Source of the DNA: an uncultured Clostridia bacterium
GTDB lineage: Bacteria > Bacillota > Clostridia > TANB77 > CAG-465
Assembly: GCA_944387375.1 (NCBI GenBank)
Contig: CALXEQ010000006.1
Coordinates: 37,401 to 101,400, forward strand
DNA length: 64,000 nt
Direction: 5' to 3'
Part shown: positions 47,449 to 56,211 of the stretch, one piece after another
Numbering within the stretch: the stretch's first letter is position 1
Layout of the letters: every line of letters begins with the position of its first letter
Position numbers and translations under genes: made by a program
The notes under the pieces: model-generated
Seen by the model: only the letters and a program-made list of their open reading frames with translations
The model's database searches: none
Told to the model about the DNA's origin: nothing

Positions 47449-49116
47449 ATGAACAATATTGATATTAATCAAGCAGATTTTAATGAATTGCAAAACATAG
47501 CATTAGAAATGTTTGAGAAGTTTGTATATAATAGAGCAGATTTAAGTCAAGAAGAGTTTGAAAAGAAATTACGTACGTATACTAGAAGAATACTTAATGT
47601 AAATTTAGCAAAAGATGGAATAGATAACGCTAAAATTGATATAAAATCAATGGATAAAAAGAAAGCTAAGAATGTAAATGGCTCTATGAGTTTTAAAGAG
47701 GATTATGGTAAAAAAGATCATTCTGCTTTAAAAATTAATTTTAATAAAATAATAAATGGAAGTAAAAGAGGAAACAAAGGATTATCTAGTCCAAGTACGA
47801 AAGTTAGAATGGAGACTATTACTAGATTTGTAGAGACAATTCAACATGAATATAGACATTATAAACAAGAAAGAGCAACTAGATTAAATGAAGATTATGT
47901 TGGATATACAGCGGAAGAAAAATATTTAATATCTAAAGAATATGCAAGCATGGGGATAAAAAAGAGATTTTTTTATAAACTTAAGAATAATTATAAAAAC
48001 TTTTTTATAGAAGCAGATGCAAGACTTTCAGGAAAAACAGAGTCTCTTATGATTTGCAAGAAGGCATATATATTAACAAAAGAATTAATAAGAGCAGGTA
48101 AGTTAAAAAGAATTACACAAGATGATGTAGATAAAGATGCGTTTGATAGAGCTGTAAGTAGAGAAACAAATGATATTGTAATGAGTAATGAAATGAGTTT
48201 GTTTGATTCTACAGGAAATAGAAATAAAATTATCAATAATGCTGCAACAATGGCAATAGCTAGTGATAGTAGTATATTAAAAACATACCCTCTTTTAAAT
48301 ATAGAATATTATAAAGATGGAAGTAAAAAACCAATCGATGAGATTATTAAAATTGAAAATAGAGAACTAAAAAGTGAGGCTGATCCAGAGATAAAAGGAC
48401 AAATATATGATTGCTTTAATAAAATATATTCAGAGAGAATTCTTTATGGAAAAAATAAAGAATTGCAAGAAACAACTAAAAGACTAGGAAAAGAGGAAAT
48501 GGCAACTATTTTTAATAGATGTCAAGAATACAACTATAATGATTATATGAAGAAAAAGCAGGACTTACACAGACTTAAAAATGATACTCAATGTATTATT
48601 AATAAAAATACATTTACTACTACTAGTAGATATAATGAATATATGAATTCTGAAGAAAAAAAGATGGAAAAAGTATATAATGATATCGAACAAAGACTAG
48701 GTTATAAAGAGAAAATAGCTTCAAATGTAAGAGGTGTATATAATAAAAAATCACAAATAAACAGATCATTATCTGAAGAAAAAGCAGACAATAAAAAATA
48801 TAAGAATAGGATGAAAATATTTAAAAGACCAATGATGTTTTTATATAGAGTATCAGAAGTTTTTGATAGAAATAAGAAACAAGAAAGAAGAGGAGTGGAT
48901 CCTAGTACATTAAGAAGAAAAAAATTTATGAGTGATAATAATTTTGAATATTATGATATAGAAGACGTAGATTTAGACTCTAAAAAGAAAGAACTCAGAG
49001 AGAAAAAAGATATAAGAGCTCAAAAACTAGCGCTTTTACAAGAGGCTAAGGACTGTTATAGAGAATCTGAAAAATATTTAAATTTAAAAAATAAAAATAT
49101 TGGAAAAAGTAGGTAG
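47449..49116 (+). CDS. Putative HExxH zinc metallopeptidase of unknown family, 555 aa
   Basis: Residues 133-137 read H-E-Y-R-H in a helix (TRFVETIQHEYRHYKQERA), preceded by a strand-like SALKINFNKIIN. A glutamate (E188, in FFIEADARLSGK) about 50 residues downstream is a good candidate third zinc ligand, as in gluzincins. The remaining roughly 350 residues are Lys/Arg/Glu-rich, mostly helical and unlike anything I know. There is no signal peptide, so it acts in the cytoplasm or leaves by a non-Sec route. It lies between a 53-aa and a 72-aa gene in a tight operon. Confidence 0.78.
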   Translation: MNNIDINQADFNELQNIALEMFEKFVYNRADLSQEEFEKKLRTYTRRILNVNLAKDGIDNAKIDIKSMDKKKAKNVNGSMSFKEDYGKKDHSALKINFNKIINGSKRGNKGLSSPSTKVRMETITRFVETIQHEYRHYKQERATRLNEDYVGYTAEEKYLISKEYASMGIKKRFFYKLKNNYKNFFIEADARLSGKTESLMICKKAYILTKELIRAGKLKRITQDDVDKDAFDRAVSRETNDIVMSNEMSLFDSTGNRNKIINNAATMAIASDSSILKTYPLLNIEYYKDGSKKPIDEIIKIENRELKSEADPEIKGQIYDCFNKIYSERILYGKNKELQETTKRLGKEEMATIFNRCQEYNYNDYMKKKQDLHRLKNDTQCIINKNTFTTTSRYNEYMNSEEKKMEKVYNDIEQRLGYKEKIASNVRGVYNKKSQINRSLSEEKADNKKYKNRMKIFKRPMMFLYRVSEVFDRNKKQERRGVDPSTLRRKKFMSDNNFEYYDIEDVDLDSKKKELREKKDIRAQKLALLQEAKDCYRESEKYLNLKNKNIGKSR

Positions 49117-49120
49117 GGTT

Positions 49121-49339
49121 ATGGAAGATATTTGTGTATTAAAAGAAAAATATGATAAAGGAGAAATAAAGCAAGAAGAACTAACTAAAGATCAAAGAAT
49201 ACAAATAGGTAAGTTATATGATAACGAGATTGTAGAAATAGATAAAGAGATAAAATCTTTAGATTTAGAAATAGAAGAATATAAAAATAAATTAATCAAT
49301 ATTATTGAAAAATTAAAAAATAATAAAAAAATGTCATAA
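49121..49339 (+). CDS. Small coiled-coil protein, 72 aa (paralogue of the 23711 gene)
   Basis: Starts at the ATG at 49121, four bases after the metallopeptidase stop. The N-terminal KEKYDKGEIKQEEL and IGKLYDNEIVEID blocks correspond to KREYDKGLIDIDMI and IKVLYDYEINDKK of the 76-aa protein at 23711; both end in a coiled coil. Function unknown, probably a partner of the protein encoded upstream. Confidence 0.78.
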   Translation: MEDICVLKEKYDKGEIKQEELTKDQRIQIGKLYDNEIVEIDKEIKSLDLEIEEYKNKLINIIEKLKNNKKMS

Positions 49340-49372
49340 GAGATTAGTATTTTACTAGTCTCTTTTGTATTT
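49338..49372 (+). terminator. Terminator of the metallopeptidase operon
   Basis: AAGAGATTAGTA pairs with TACTAGTCTCTT (one wobble) and is followed by TTGTATTT. Confidence 0.88.
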
Positions 49373-49377
49373 ATAAA

Positions 49378-49406
49378 TTGACGAAAAATTGCTAGGTTGA
49401 TATAAT
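49378..49406 (+). promoter_or_regulatory. Promoter of the isochorismatase-like gene
   Basis: TTGACG (49378-49383) and TATAAT (49401-49406) with a 17-base spacer. Confidence 0.8.
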
Positions 49407-49454
49407 ATATAAAAATAAAATTTTAATGTATGAATAAAATGGAGGAAAATTTAA

Positions 49455-49997
49455 ATGAAAAACATTTTACTTGTTATTGATGTTCAAAATGGATTTATAA
49501 ACAGTAGTACTGAAAATACTAAAAATGAAATAGTAGATCTTTTGAAAAGTAAGATTTTTGATATTATAATAGCTACAAAATTTATAAATAATAATGGAAG
49601 TAATTTTGAAAAAATACTTAAATGGAATAAATTAAAAGATAAAAAAGAACAGCAAATAGATAATAATGTAGAAAATTATATAGATTATATTATAGAAAAA
49701 GAAGGATATTCTGCATATACAAATGAATTAAAAAATATTTTAAAAAGAGTTAATGGAGATAAATTACCCAGTAAATTATATTTAGTAAGATTTGATACAG
49801 ATGGATGTGTGCTTGCAACTGCTATTGATTTGTTTGAAGCTGGTATCAAACCAATAATTTTAGAAAAGTATTGTTCATCTACAGGTGGAGAAGAATATAA
49901 TAAAGCAGGAATTAGAGTGCTTAAAAGAGTAGTAGGAGAATATAATATTGTTTTAGAAAAGAATATAACAAAAGAATTTATAGAAAAGATAGAATAA
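49455..49997 (+). CDS. Isochorismatase-like cysteine hydrolase
   Basis: 180 aa. Family features are the catalytic Asp in LLVIDVQNGFI, the lysine region IIATKFINNNGSNF and the nucleophilic cysteine in RFDTDGCVLATAIDLFEAG. The fold covers nicotinamidases, ureido-hydrolases and others. The usual histidine-rich metal site of nicotinamidase is not evident, so the substrate is open. GGAGG precedes the ATG, and an ABC-F gene follows after ten bases. Confidence 0.88.
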   Translation: MKNILLVIDVQNGFINSSTENTKNEIVDLLKSKIFDIIIATKFINNNGSNFEKILKWNKLKDKKEQQIDNNVENYIDYIIEKEGYSAYTNELKNILKRVNGDKLPSKLYLVRFDTDGCVLATAIDLFEAGIKPIILEKYCSSTGGEEYNKAGIRVLKRVVGEYNIVLEKNITKEFIEKIE

Positions 49998-50007
49998 AGG
50001 AGTTTTT

Positions 50008-51645
50008 ATGATAATTTTAGATGTTAATAAAATAAGTATGAATTATGGTTATGGACAATTATTTGAAGATGTTTCATTTTCTTTAAATGAAGGAGAGACA
50101 ATTTCAATAGTTGGACCAAATGGATGTGGAAAATCTACCTTACTAAAAATAATAGCTGGAATTGAAAAGGCAGATAGTGGACAAGTAAGTATAAAAAAAG
50201 ATGCAAAAGTAGCATATTTAGATCAAATAGGTTCTAGTAGCGTAGATGATAGAATTGTATATGATATATTAAAGGATACGTATAAAGATTTAAATGAAAT
50301 GGAAAAAAGAATTAAAATATTACAGGAAAAACTAAATTTAGGTATTGAAGGAGAAGAATATAATAAGATTTTAAATAAATATTGTAATTTGTTAGATAGA
50401 TTTTCTGCTCTTGGTGGATATGATATGGATATAAATATTAATACAGTAGTAGATGGACTTAATATAAATAAAAAAGTATTAAATCAAAAGTATAATTTAT
50501 TAAGTGGAGGAGAAAAAACACTTGTACAACTTGCTAAAGTTTTAATTATAAAGCCAGACTTAGTATTACTTGATGAACCTACAAATCATTTGGATATATC
50601 TAGAATTGAATGGCTTGAAAGTTATATAAAATCTTTTAAAGGGGCTGCTGTTATAGTATCACATGATAGATATTTTTTAGATAAAATGTCTAATAGAATT
50701 TTAGATTTAGATAATGGTGTTGGAAAAATATATGATACTAACTATACTGGTTATCTTGAAGAAAAGCAAAAAGATTTTGAAAAACAGATGGCAAATTATA
50801 AGGATCAACAAGCTATAATAAAAAGATTAGAAGAGCAAAGAAAGTATTTTGCTCAAAGAGGTATGGCAACTAATAGTTCAACACTTTGTGATAGAGCTCA
50901 TGTTTTACAAGCTAAAATAGAGCGACTTAAAAAGGTGGCAATAGCAAGACCTCAGGTAAAAAGAAAAATAAATATGGATTTTAATGAGATAAGGAAATCT
51001 AGTAAAAAAGTTATAAGTGTGGATAAGTTATCTGTTATAACACCTGAAAATAGAATTATTTTAAATAAAATTAATTTAGATATATATTCTCATGAAAAAG
51101 TGGCATTTATTGGAAAAAATGGAAGTGGAAAAACTACTTTTATAAAAACTATATTAGGTGAACAAAATTTAGAAGTTAATGGTAGTGTTTATATAGGACC
51201 TAGTGTAAAGATTGGATATTTACCGCAAGTTATAAAGTTTGAAAATGAAGAAGAACAGTTATTAGATTATTTTAAGAGCACTATTGAGGTAAATGAGCAA
51301 AGAGCAAGAGAAATTTTAGCTAAATTTGAATTCTATAAGGAAGATGTTAATAAAAAAATTAAAAATCTGTCTGGTGGTGAAAGAATGAAAGTAAAGCTTG
51401 CAGAACTTTTGCAACAAAAAATTAACACTTTAATTTTTGATGAGCCAACTAATCATATAGACATTCCAACAAAAGAAATTTTAGAAGAAGCTTTAGAAGA
51501 ATTTGATGGTACTTTAATATTTATAAGTCATGACAGATATTTTATTAATAAGTTTGCAGATAAAGTTGTAGAATTTGAAAATGGTAAAGTTAATACATAT
51601 TTAGGAAATTATGATAACTATATTGAAAAGAAAAGATCAATATAA
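50008..51645 (+). CDS. ABC-F family ATPase, 545 aa
   Basis: Second ABC-F protein of the window, shorter than the first. Domain 1 has GPNGCGKSTLLK, LSGGEKTLVQLAKV and LLDEPTNHLD; domain 2 has GKNGSGKTTFIK, LSGGERMKVKLAEL and IFDEPTNHID. The interdomain linker contains ERQ-type text (LEEQRKYFAQRGMATNSS). It has no long C-terminal coiled coil, like the YfmM/YkpA-type Bacillus proteins. Expected to act on ribosomes; resistance function not inferable. Confidence 0.92.
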   Translation: MIILDVNKISMNYGYGQLFEDVSFSLNEGETISIVGPNGCGKSTLLKIIAGIEKADSGQVSIKKDAKVAYLDQIGSSSVDDRIVYDILKDTYKDLNEMEKRIKILQEKLNLGIEGEEYNKILNKYCNLLDRFSALGGYDMDININTVVDGLNINKKVLNQKYNLLSGGEKTLVQLAKVLIIKPDLVLLDEPTNHLDISRIEWLESYIKSFKGAAVIVSHDRYFLDKMSNRILDLDNGVGKIYDTNYTGYLEEKQKDFEKQMANYKDQQAIIKRLEEQRKYFAQRGMATNSSTLCDRAHVLQAKIERLKKVAIARPQVKRKINMDFNEIRKSSKKVISVDKLSVITPENRIILNKINLDIYSHEKVAFIGKNGSGKTTFIKTILGEQNLEVNGSVYIGPSVKIGYLPQVIKFENEEEQLLDYFKSTIEVNEQRAREILAKFEFYKEDVNKKIKNLSGGERMKVKLAELLQQKINTLIFDEPTNHIDIPTKEILEEALEEFDGTLIFISHDRYFINKFADKVVEFENGKVNTYLGNYDNYIEKKRSI

Positions 51646-51810
51646 ATTTGATTTTTTCTTTTTTTATATTTATATTATCTATATTGTTAAAATTTAATCA
51701 GTATGTTATTATTTTAGTATATGAATGTAATATATTAAATGATAATACTTATTTATAAAATGTTTTACAAAGTATTGAATATTTTTATAATAAAAAGATA
51801 ATATAGTATT

Positions 51811-53064
51811 ATGAGAAAAAGAATTTTATTAATACTAATGTTTTTTATTTTATGTATTCCTAAAAATATTTTTGCAACTTTTGAAGATTTAAATATTAAT
51901 GCTAAATATTATGGAGTTTATATGTCAAACAACTTAGATGCATTGTATGAGAGTAACTCAGATCAAAAAGTTCCAATTGCAAGTATTACTAAAATTATGA
52001 CTGCTATTGTATGTATAGATAATATACAAGATTTAAGTCAAACAGTAAAAGTAAATTTAGCAGAAGTGCAAAAATATTATAATGATGAGTATTCAGTTGC
52101 CGGTTTAAGAGACTCTCAAGAGATATCATATTATGATTTGATAGCAACTATGCTAATTCCATCAGGTGCAGATAGTGCAGCATGTATTGCTATTAATGTG
52201 TTTGGAGACTATTCAAAATTTATTGAAGCTATGAATGAAAAAGCAAAAGAAATCGGGATGAATAGTACATCATTTGCAAATCCTATAGGTGCTGATGATC
52301 CAAATAATTATTCTACAGTTTATGATGTTGCTTTAATGATGAAATATGCTTTAGATAATGATATAATAAAAGATTTAATGTCAAGATATAAATATACTAT
52401 AAAAGGTGGAAGTATAACAGTGCATAATGCTTTATTTGTGCTTGCAAATTTATATGGATTAGATGTAAGTAAGATAGCTGGTGGAAAAACTGGTATGACA
52501 GGAGATGCAGGATATTGTCTTGCAACTTACTCAAATAATGAAGAAAATCCATTAATTTGTATAGTATTAGGATGCGATATAATAAGTGGTAGATTGCCAC
52601 ATATAGAAGATAGCCAAAATTTATATAATTATGTTGATGAAAACTATGTATTAAAAAATATTATACAAAAGGGAGAAAAAATAATTGCTTTGCCAACATA
52701 TCACAGTACAAAGTCTAGTATTCAAGTAAGTGCATCAAACAATATTGGTATATATATGAATAAAGATGAAAATATAGAAGAAGATAAAATAACAATAGAG
52801 TATAGTGGTATAGATATTCTTAGTTCGGATAATAAAAAAGGAGATATTGTTGGAAAAGCACATATATCTTATAAAGATAAATATATTGGATGTGTAGACA
52901 TAGTACTTGAAGAAGATGTACCTTTTAGCATATTAAGCTGGTCTAAAGATAATTTACAATATGTTTTAATTATAGAAATATCTTTAATGGGAATTATAAT
53001 AATTATATATAGAAAATATCGTAGTAATGTTAATAAGAAAAAATTAGGATATTTCAAAATTTAG
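51811..53064 (+). CDS. D-alanyl-D-alanine carboxypeptidase (DacF/DacB-type penicillin-binding protein)
   Basis: 417 aa, S11 family. A signal peptide (residues 1-22) is followed by the catalytic SITK motif (S-x-x-K) near residue 58, an SGAD motif in place of the usual SGN, and GGKTGMT. A C-terminal membrane helix (about 385-405) anchors it outside the cell. It trims peptidoglycan stem peptides. There is no good Shine-Dalgarno sequence, and TATAAT at 51786-51791 would give a leader of only about ten bases, so the transcript may be nearly leaderless or start further upstream. Confidence 0.9.
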   Translation: MRKRILLILMFFILCIPKNIFATFEDLNINAKYYGVYMSNNLDALYESNSDQKVPIASITKIMTAIVCIDNIQDLSQTVKVNLAEVQKYYNDEYSVAGLRDSQEISYYDLIATMLIPSGADSAACIAINVFGDYSKFIEAMNEKAKEIGMNSTSFANPIGADDPNNYSTVYDVALMMKYALDNDIIKDLMSRYKYTIKGGSITVHNALFVLANLYGLDVSKIAGGKTGMTGDAGYCLATYSNNEENPLICIVLGCDIISGRLPHIEDSQNLYNYVDENYVLKNIIQKGEKIIALPTYHSTKSSIQVSASNNIGIYMNKDENIEEDKITIEYSGIDILSSDNKKGDIVGKAHISYKDKYIGCVDIVLEEDVPFSILSWSKDNLQYVLIIEISLMGIIIIIYRKYRSNVNKKKLGYFKI

Positions 53065-53140
53065 AAAAAAACAACTTTTTTTTAATAAATATTGAAATTT
53101 GTAAAAGTAATAATATAAAATAATATTGAGAGGTGAGTAT

Positions 53141-53776
53141 ATGAAAAGTAAAATAACATTGGTAATTTTGTTATTATTAATTGTATGCTTAGCAGGAACA
53201 TCTATATTTTTTGGATATAGTTACTTTAATGAAAAAGAGAATGTAACCACTTTAACTTCACAGGTTGAAACATTAAGAGAAAGTAATGAAGAAAAACAAG
53301 AAGAAACAGCTCCATCGCAAGTTATAGAAAATATAGTTGAAAAACTTGCTATTGCTAAATTTGATGGTAATAAAGTAGAAGGAAAAGCTAATAGTGTTGA
53401 AGAACAAGGAAGAATTGTGTCAGTTGGACAAGCAAGTGTAGCCTTGGGTAATAGAAATACTTTAGGAAATAAATCACAACAAGTTTTTAGATATAGAGAT
53501 GTTAATTATGTTTTTGGGGATAATGGCGGTCCTAATATAGTAGATGCTATTTATGGAACATATAATGATGGTGGTTCATATTATTATGCTGTTTTATTAG
53601 AAGATGGAACAGTTCAGTATGCTAAAGAACAAGCAAATTTTGAATTTAAAAAAGTTGATATAGAAAATGCTGTAAGAATAGTGCAATTAAAAATTACAGA
53701 TGAAAATGGACGTACTGGAGGAAGACTTGGAGTAATTACAGATGATGGTGTAACACATATCATTGAATTTGAATAG
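53141..53776 (+). CDS. Membrane-anchored extracytoplasmic hypothetical protein, 211 aa
   Basis: One N-terminal membrane helix (residues 5-27), a coiled-coil stretch (about 30-60), then a beta-rich exported domain (YNDGGSYYYAVLLEDGTVQYAKEQANF region). No family recognised. The start at 53141 is chosen for the GAGAGGTGAG site. Possibly cell-wall-related from its position after the carboxypeptidase, but this is only positional. Confidence 0.78.
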   Translation: MKSKITLVILLLLIVCLAGTSIFFGYSYFNEKENVTTLTSQVETLRESNEEKQEETAPSQVIENIVEKLAIAKFDGNKVEGKANSVEEQGRIVSVGQASVALGNRNTLGNKSQQVFRYRDVNYVFGDNGGPNIVDAIYGTYNDGGSYYYAVLLEDGTVQYAKEQANFEFKKVDIENAVRIVQLKITDENGRTGGRLGVITDDGVTHIIEFE

Positions 53777-53780
53777 GTAA

Positions 53781-53822
53781 AATAAAGCTGAGTATATAAA
53801 AATATACCCAGCTTTATTAATT
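53781..53822. terminator. Bidirectional terminator
   Basis: AATAAAGCTGAGTATAT pairs with ATATACCCAGCTTTATT (one mismatch) across an AAAA loop, between convergent genes. Confidence 0.9.
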
Positions 53823-55837
53823 TATTTTTTTAATATTAATTTATCTTTAAGAGTAAATTTAAAATTTATATTACATAGTTTCTTTGCTGCATCTAAATTA
53901 AGTGATACTTTTGAACCTGAAATATAAGGATCAAATTCTAATCCTACAGGAATTTCACTATGTAAATATGTGGCTTTATTATGATCAGGTGCATTATAAA
54001 CTAATCTATTTTCTTTTTCATTAATTTCAAAATTATACTTTTCTAATTTCCACGCAGTTTTTAATTTGCGTATAAGATTTTGACATGTAACTTTAGCTGA
54101 TATATAATCTTCATCTCTTTTAGCTATATTTGCATATTCTGGTATATATCCTAAATAAGTATTAAAAAGTTCTTGTAATATTTTAGATGATTCAAAGAAT
54201 ATATCTGGTATGTAGTTTTCATCAGTTTGGATTTTTATTGTCATATCTTTTACAATTGGAAACATTTTATTTAAATATTGTTTGTAAAAATCATTTGTTA
54301 TTTTAGAAATTCCAGTACGAATTATTTTTGTGTTGTTACTTGCTCTAATTCTATCTATACTTATGCTAATTGGACAACTAAATAGTCTTTTTACTAGCTC
54401 TTGTTTTACGCATTTGATGTCATTAGATGTCATAAGAATTGCAGGGTAAGTTAAATTCATGTTTTTAATTTCATATTCATCATATTTTATTAATTCTTCA
54501 CCATGTTCTTTAAATTTTGCTTGAGATACCTCATCAAATATTATAGGTATTCCATGAATAACGTCTTTTAGAGCAAAAATCTCTGTTTTTTTAAAATCAT
54601 TACCATTTTTTATTGGTATATCTTTTCCAGTAAGCATTTTAGATAGCATTTTTGCAAACATTGTCTTTCCACCATTACTTGAGCCATAACAAACAGCATA
54701 AATTGGAAAATTAGTAAGATTTCCGTTATTTACAAATTCATTATATCTTAAATATGGGAAAAATGGAGAAGCAAAAAACCAATTTGCAAGTAGAAAATAA
54801 TTTCTTTTTGCCTCTTTAATATCCCCAGCAGAAATAGTATCAAAGTTAGTTAAAAATGTATTAAAGAATTCTAAAGTGTTTTTTACATTTTCAGAATTTA
54901 TATCATTTAAATTTAGTTCTATATCATTGAAGTAAGCAGTATTATTTTCATAGTTAAGATCTAATTGTGGATATATTTTTTTCTTTTCCTTTTCATCAGT
55001 TTTTAATTTTTTTAGTTCTAATTTTATTTTAGTATTATTTTCTGGTTTTAATATAAATTTTGTTTTATTTAATTCAGATGGAATAATAGATTTATATTTT
55101 TTTGCTAGTTTTTCTACATCAGTAGTGAAAGATACATTATTATCTTTTTCTGTTGTTAAAGCAATAGGCTTATCATTTAATAGTAAAGATGGCAAAATAT
55201 CATCAATTTGAGAATTTTTCTTTAAAGTTAGTAGTTCAGAATTTGAAAAAGCAGTATCACAAGACATTTTAAAATCATTAAATAATTCATAATAATGATT
55301 ATATGCTTTAATATCATTATCAAAAACAATAAATTGCTCACGTTGTATACCGTTAAAAGCTATATATGATAAATTAGCGGATCCAGTAATTACTCTTGTT
55401 TTATTTGTTAATGAGTTTTTTAGAATATAGATTTTTTCGTGAGATTTTGTAGAACGAGAAATATATAAAGATAATAAATTGTTAGAAATTAAAGATATTA
55501 ATTTTTCTTTTGATGTATCATTAGATATAGTTTTTATTAGTCCTTCTTTAATTTTAGTTTGAAATGCACAAATATATTCTAGACTACTGTTAAGTACAGT
55601 ACTGTTTCCAAATATAATTTCACACTTTTTAAACTTTTCAGCTATTTTAGGTATGAAGTTTATACTTGTTGAGTAAGTAATTGCATAAAGCTCATCATAG
55701 TTGTCAAACAGTAAACTATAATTTGTCATTTCACTTCCTATAAATTTAACGTTTGTTGCTTGAATTACGTTTTTATCATTAGTTTTAGTTGGATTTGGAT
55801 TTTCATTTGTATAAAACAGGCTTATCTGTCTGTTCAT
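53822..55837 (-). CDS. PLD-like nuclease fused to P-loop ATPase (candidate defence protein)
   Basis: 671 aa. The N-terminal domain has one phospholipase-D-type HxK motif (H133, K135 in SHEKIYIL) followed by GSANLS (152-157), as in PLD-family nucleases that dimerise to form the active site. The C-terminal part has Walker A GSSNGGKT (385-392), Walker B IPIIFDEV (430-437), an Asn sensor in ILMTSNDIK and an arginine-finger-like RLF, resembling SF3/AAA+ ATPases. No family name is known to me. AAAGGAGGG precedes the ATG. It is a single-gene unit with a T-rich convergent terminator, close to a restriction-modification locus. Confidence 0.82.
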   Translation of the reverse strand: MNRQISLFYTNENPNPTKTNDKNVIQATNVKFIGSEMTNYSLLFDNYDELYAITYSTSINFIPKIAEKFKKCEIIFGNSTVLNSSLEYICAFQTKIKEGLIKTISNDTSKEKLISLISNNLLSLYISRSTKSHEKIYILKNSLTNKTRVITGSANLSYIAFNGIQREQFIVFDNDIKAYNHYYELFNDFKMSCDTAFSNSELLTLKKNSQIDDILPSLLLNDKPIALTTEKDNNVSFTTDVEKLAKKYKSIIPSELNKTKFILKPENNTKIKLELKKLKTDEKEKKKIYPQLDLNYENNTAYFNDIELNLNDINSENVKNTLEFFNTFLTNFDTISAGDIKEAKRNYFLLANWFFASPFFPYLRYNEFVNNGNLTNFPIYAVCYGSSNGGKTMFAKMLSKMLTGKDIPIKNGNDFKKTEIFALKDVIHGIPIIFDEVSQAKFKEHGEELIKYDEYEIKNMNLTYPAILMTSNDIKCVKQELVKRLFSCPISISIDRIRASNNTKIIRTGISKITNDFYKQYLNKMFPIVKDMTIKIQTDENYIPDIFFESSKILQELFNTYLGYIPEYANIAKRDEDYISAKVTCQNLIRKLKTAWKLEKYNFEINEKENRLVYNAPDHNKATYLHSEIPVGLEFDPYISGSKVSLNLDAAKKLCNINFKFTLKDKLILKK

Positions 55838-55953
55838 AATACATCCCTCCTTTAATAGGATTGTATTATATCATTGAACCTATAATATGTAAATAACTTA
55901 TGTAAAATTAATACAAATTAAAGTAATTTTTTAGATTAATTCTAAATATATAA

Positions 55954-55982
55954 TTGACAATATATATTTTATATAGTATTAT
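55954..55982 (+). promoter_or_regulatory. Promoter of the ilvBN operon
   Basis: TTGACA (55954-55959) and TATTAT (55977-55982) with a 17-base spacer, about 30 bases before the leader peptide. Confidence 0.82.
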
Positions 55983-56012
55983 ATAGTCATTAACTGAAAG
56001 GAAGTAATTTAA

Positions 56013-56063
56013 ATGAAAAATATTAATGTAACTTTAAAACTAGTCGGACTACTACTTAGATAA
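56013..56063 (+). CDS. ilvBN leader peptide
   Basis: A 16-residue frame, MKNINVTLKLVGLLLR, with AAGGAAG as binding site. It is rich in the regulated amino acids: one Ile, two Val and five Leu, ending with three consecutive Leu codons (CTA CTA CTT). This is the classic composition of a branched-chain amino-acid attenuation leader. Confidence 0.85.
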   Translation: MKNINVTLKLVGLLLR

Positions 56064-56118
56064 GCACTGGTATCTCTACTGTAGATACGAGTGCATGTTG
56101 TCGTACCTACAGTAGTCT
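56046..56118 (+). promoter_or_regulatory. ilvBN attenuator: competing stems
   Basis: Stem 1:2 is GCACTGGTATCT (56064-56075) with AGATACGAGTGC (56083-56094). The alternative stem 2:3 pairs 56076-56090 with 56101-56115. Bases 56046-56053, covering the Leu codons, can also pair with 56111-56118. Ribosome stalling at the Leu codons would switch between these folds. Confidence 0.75.
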
Positions 56119-56141
56119 AGAAGTTATATTATAATATAAAT

Positions 56142-56177
56142 AAAGGCTATGTGGGTAAAACTACATAGCTTTTTTCT
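56142..56177 (+). terminator. Leader terminator upstream of ilvB
   Basis: AAGGCTATGTGG pairs with CTACATAGCTTT (two wobbles) across a GTAAAA loop and runs into TTTTTTC, 35 bases before the ilvB start. Confidence 0.85.
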
Positions 56178-56211
56178 ATGTACTTTAGGTTATCATTTGG
56201 AGGTGTTTAAA

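Noticed and set aside
56046..56177. T-box riboswitch ahead of ilvB
   Set aside because: The leader is too short and lacks the T-box sequence.
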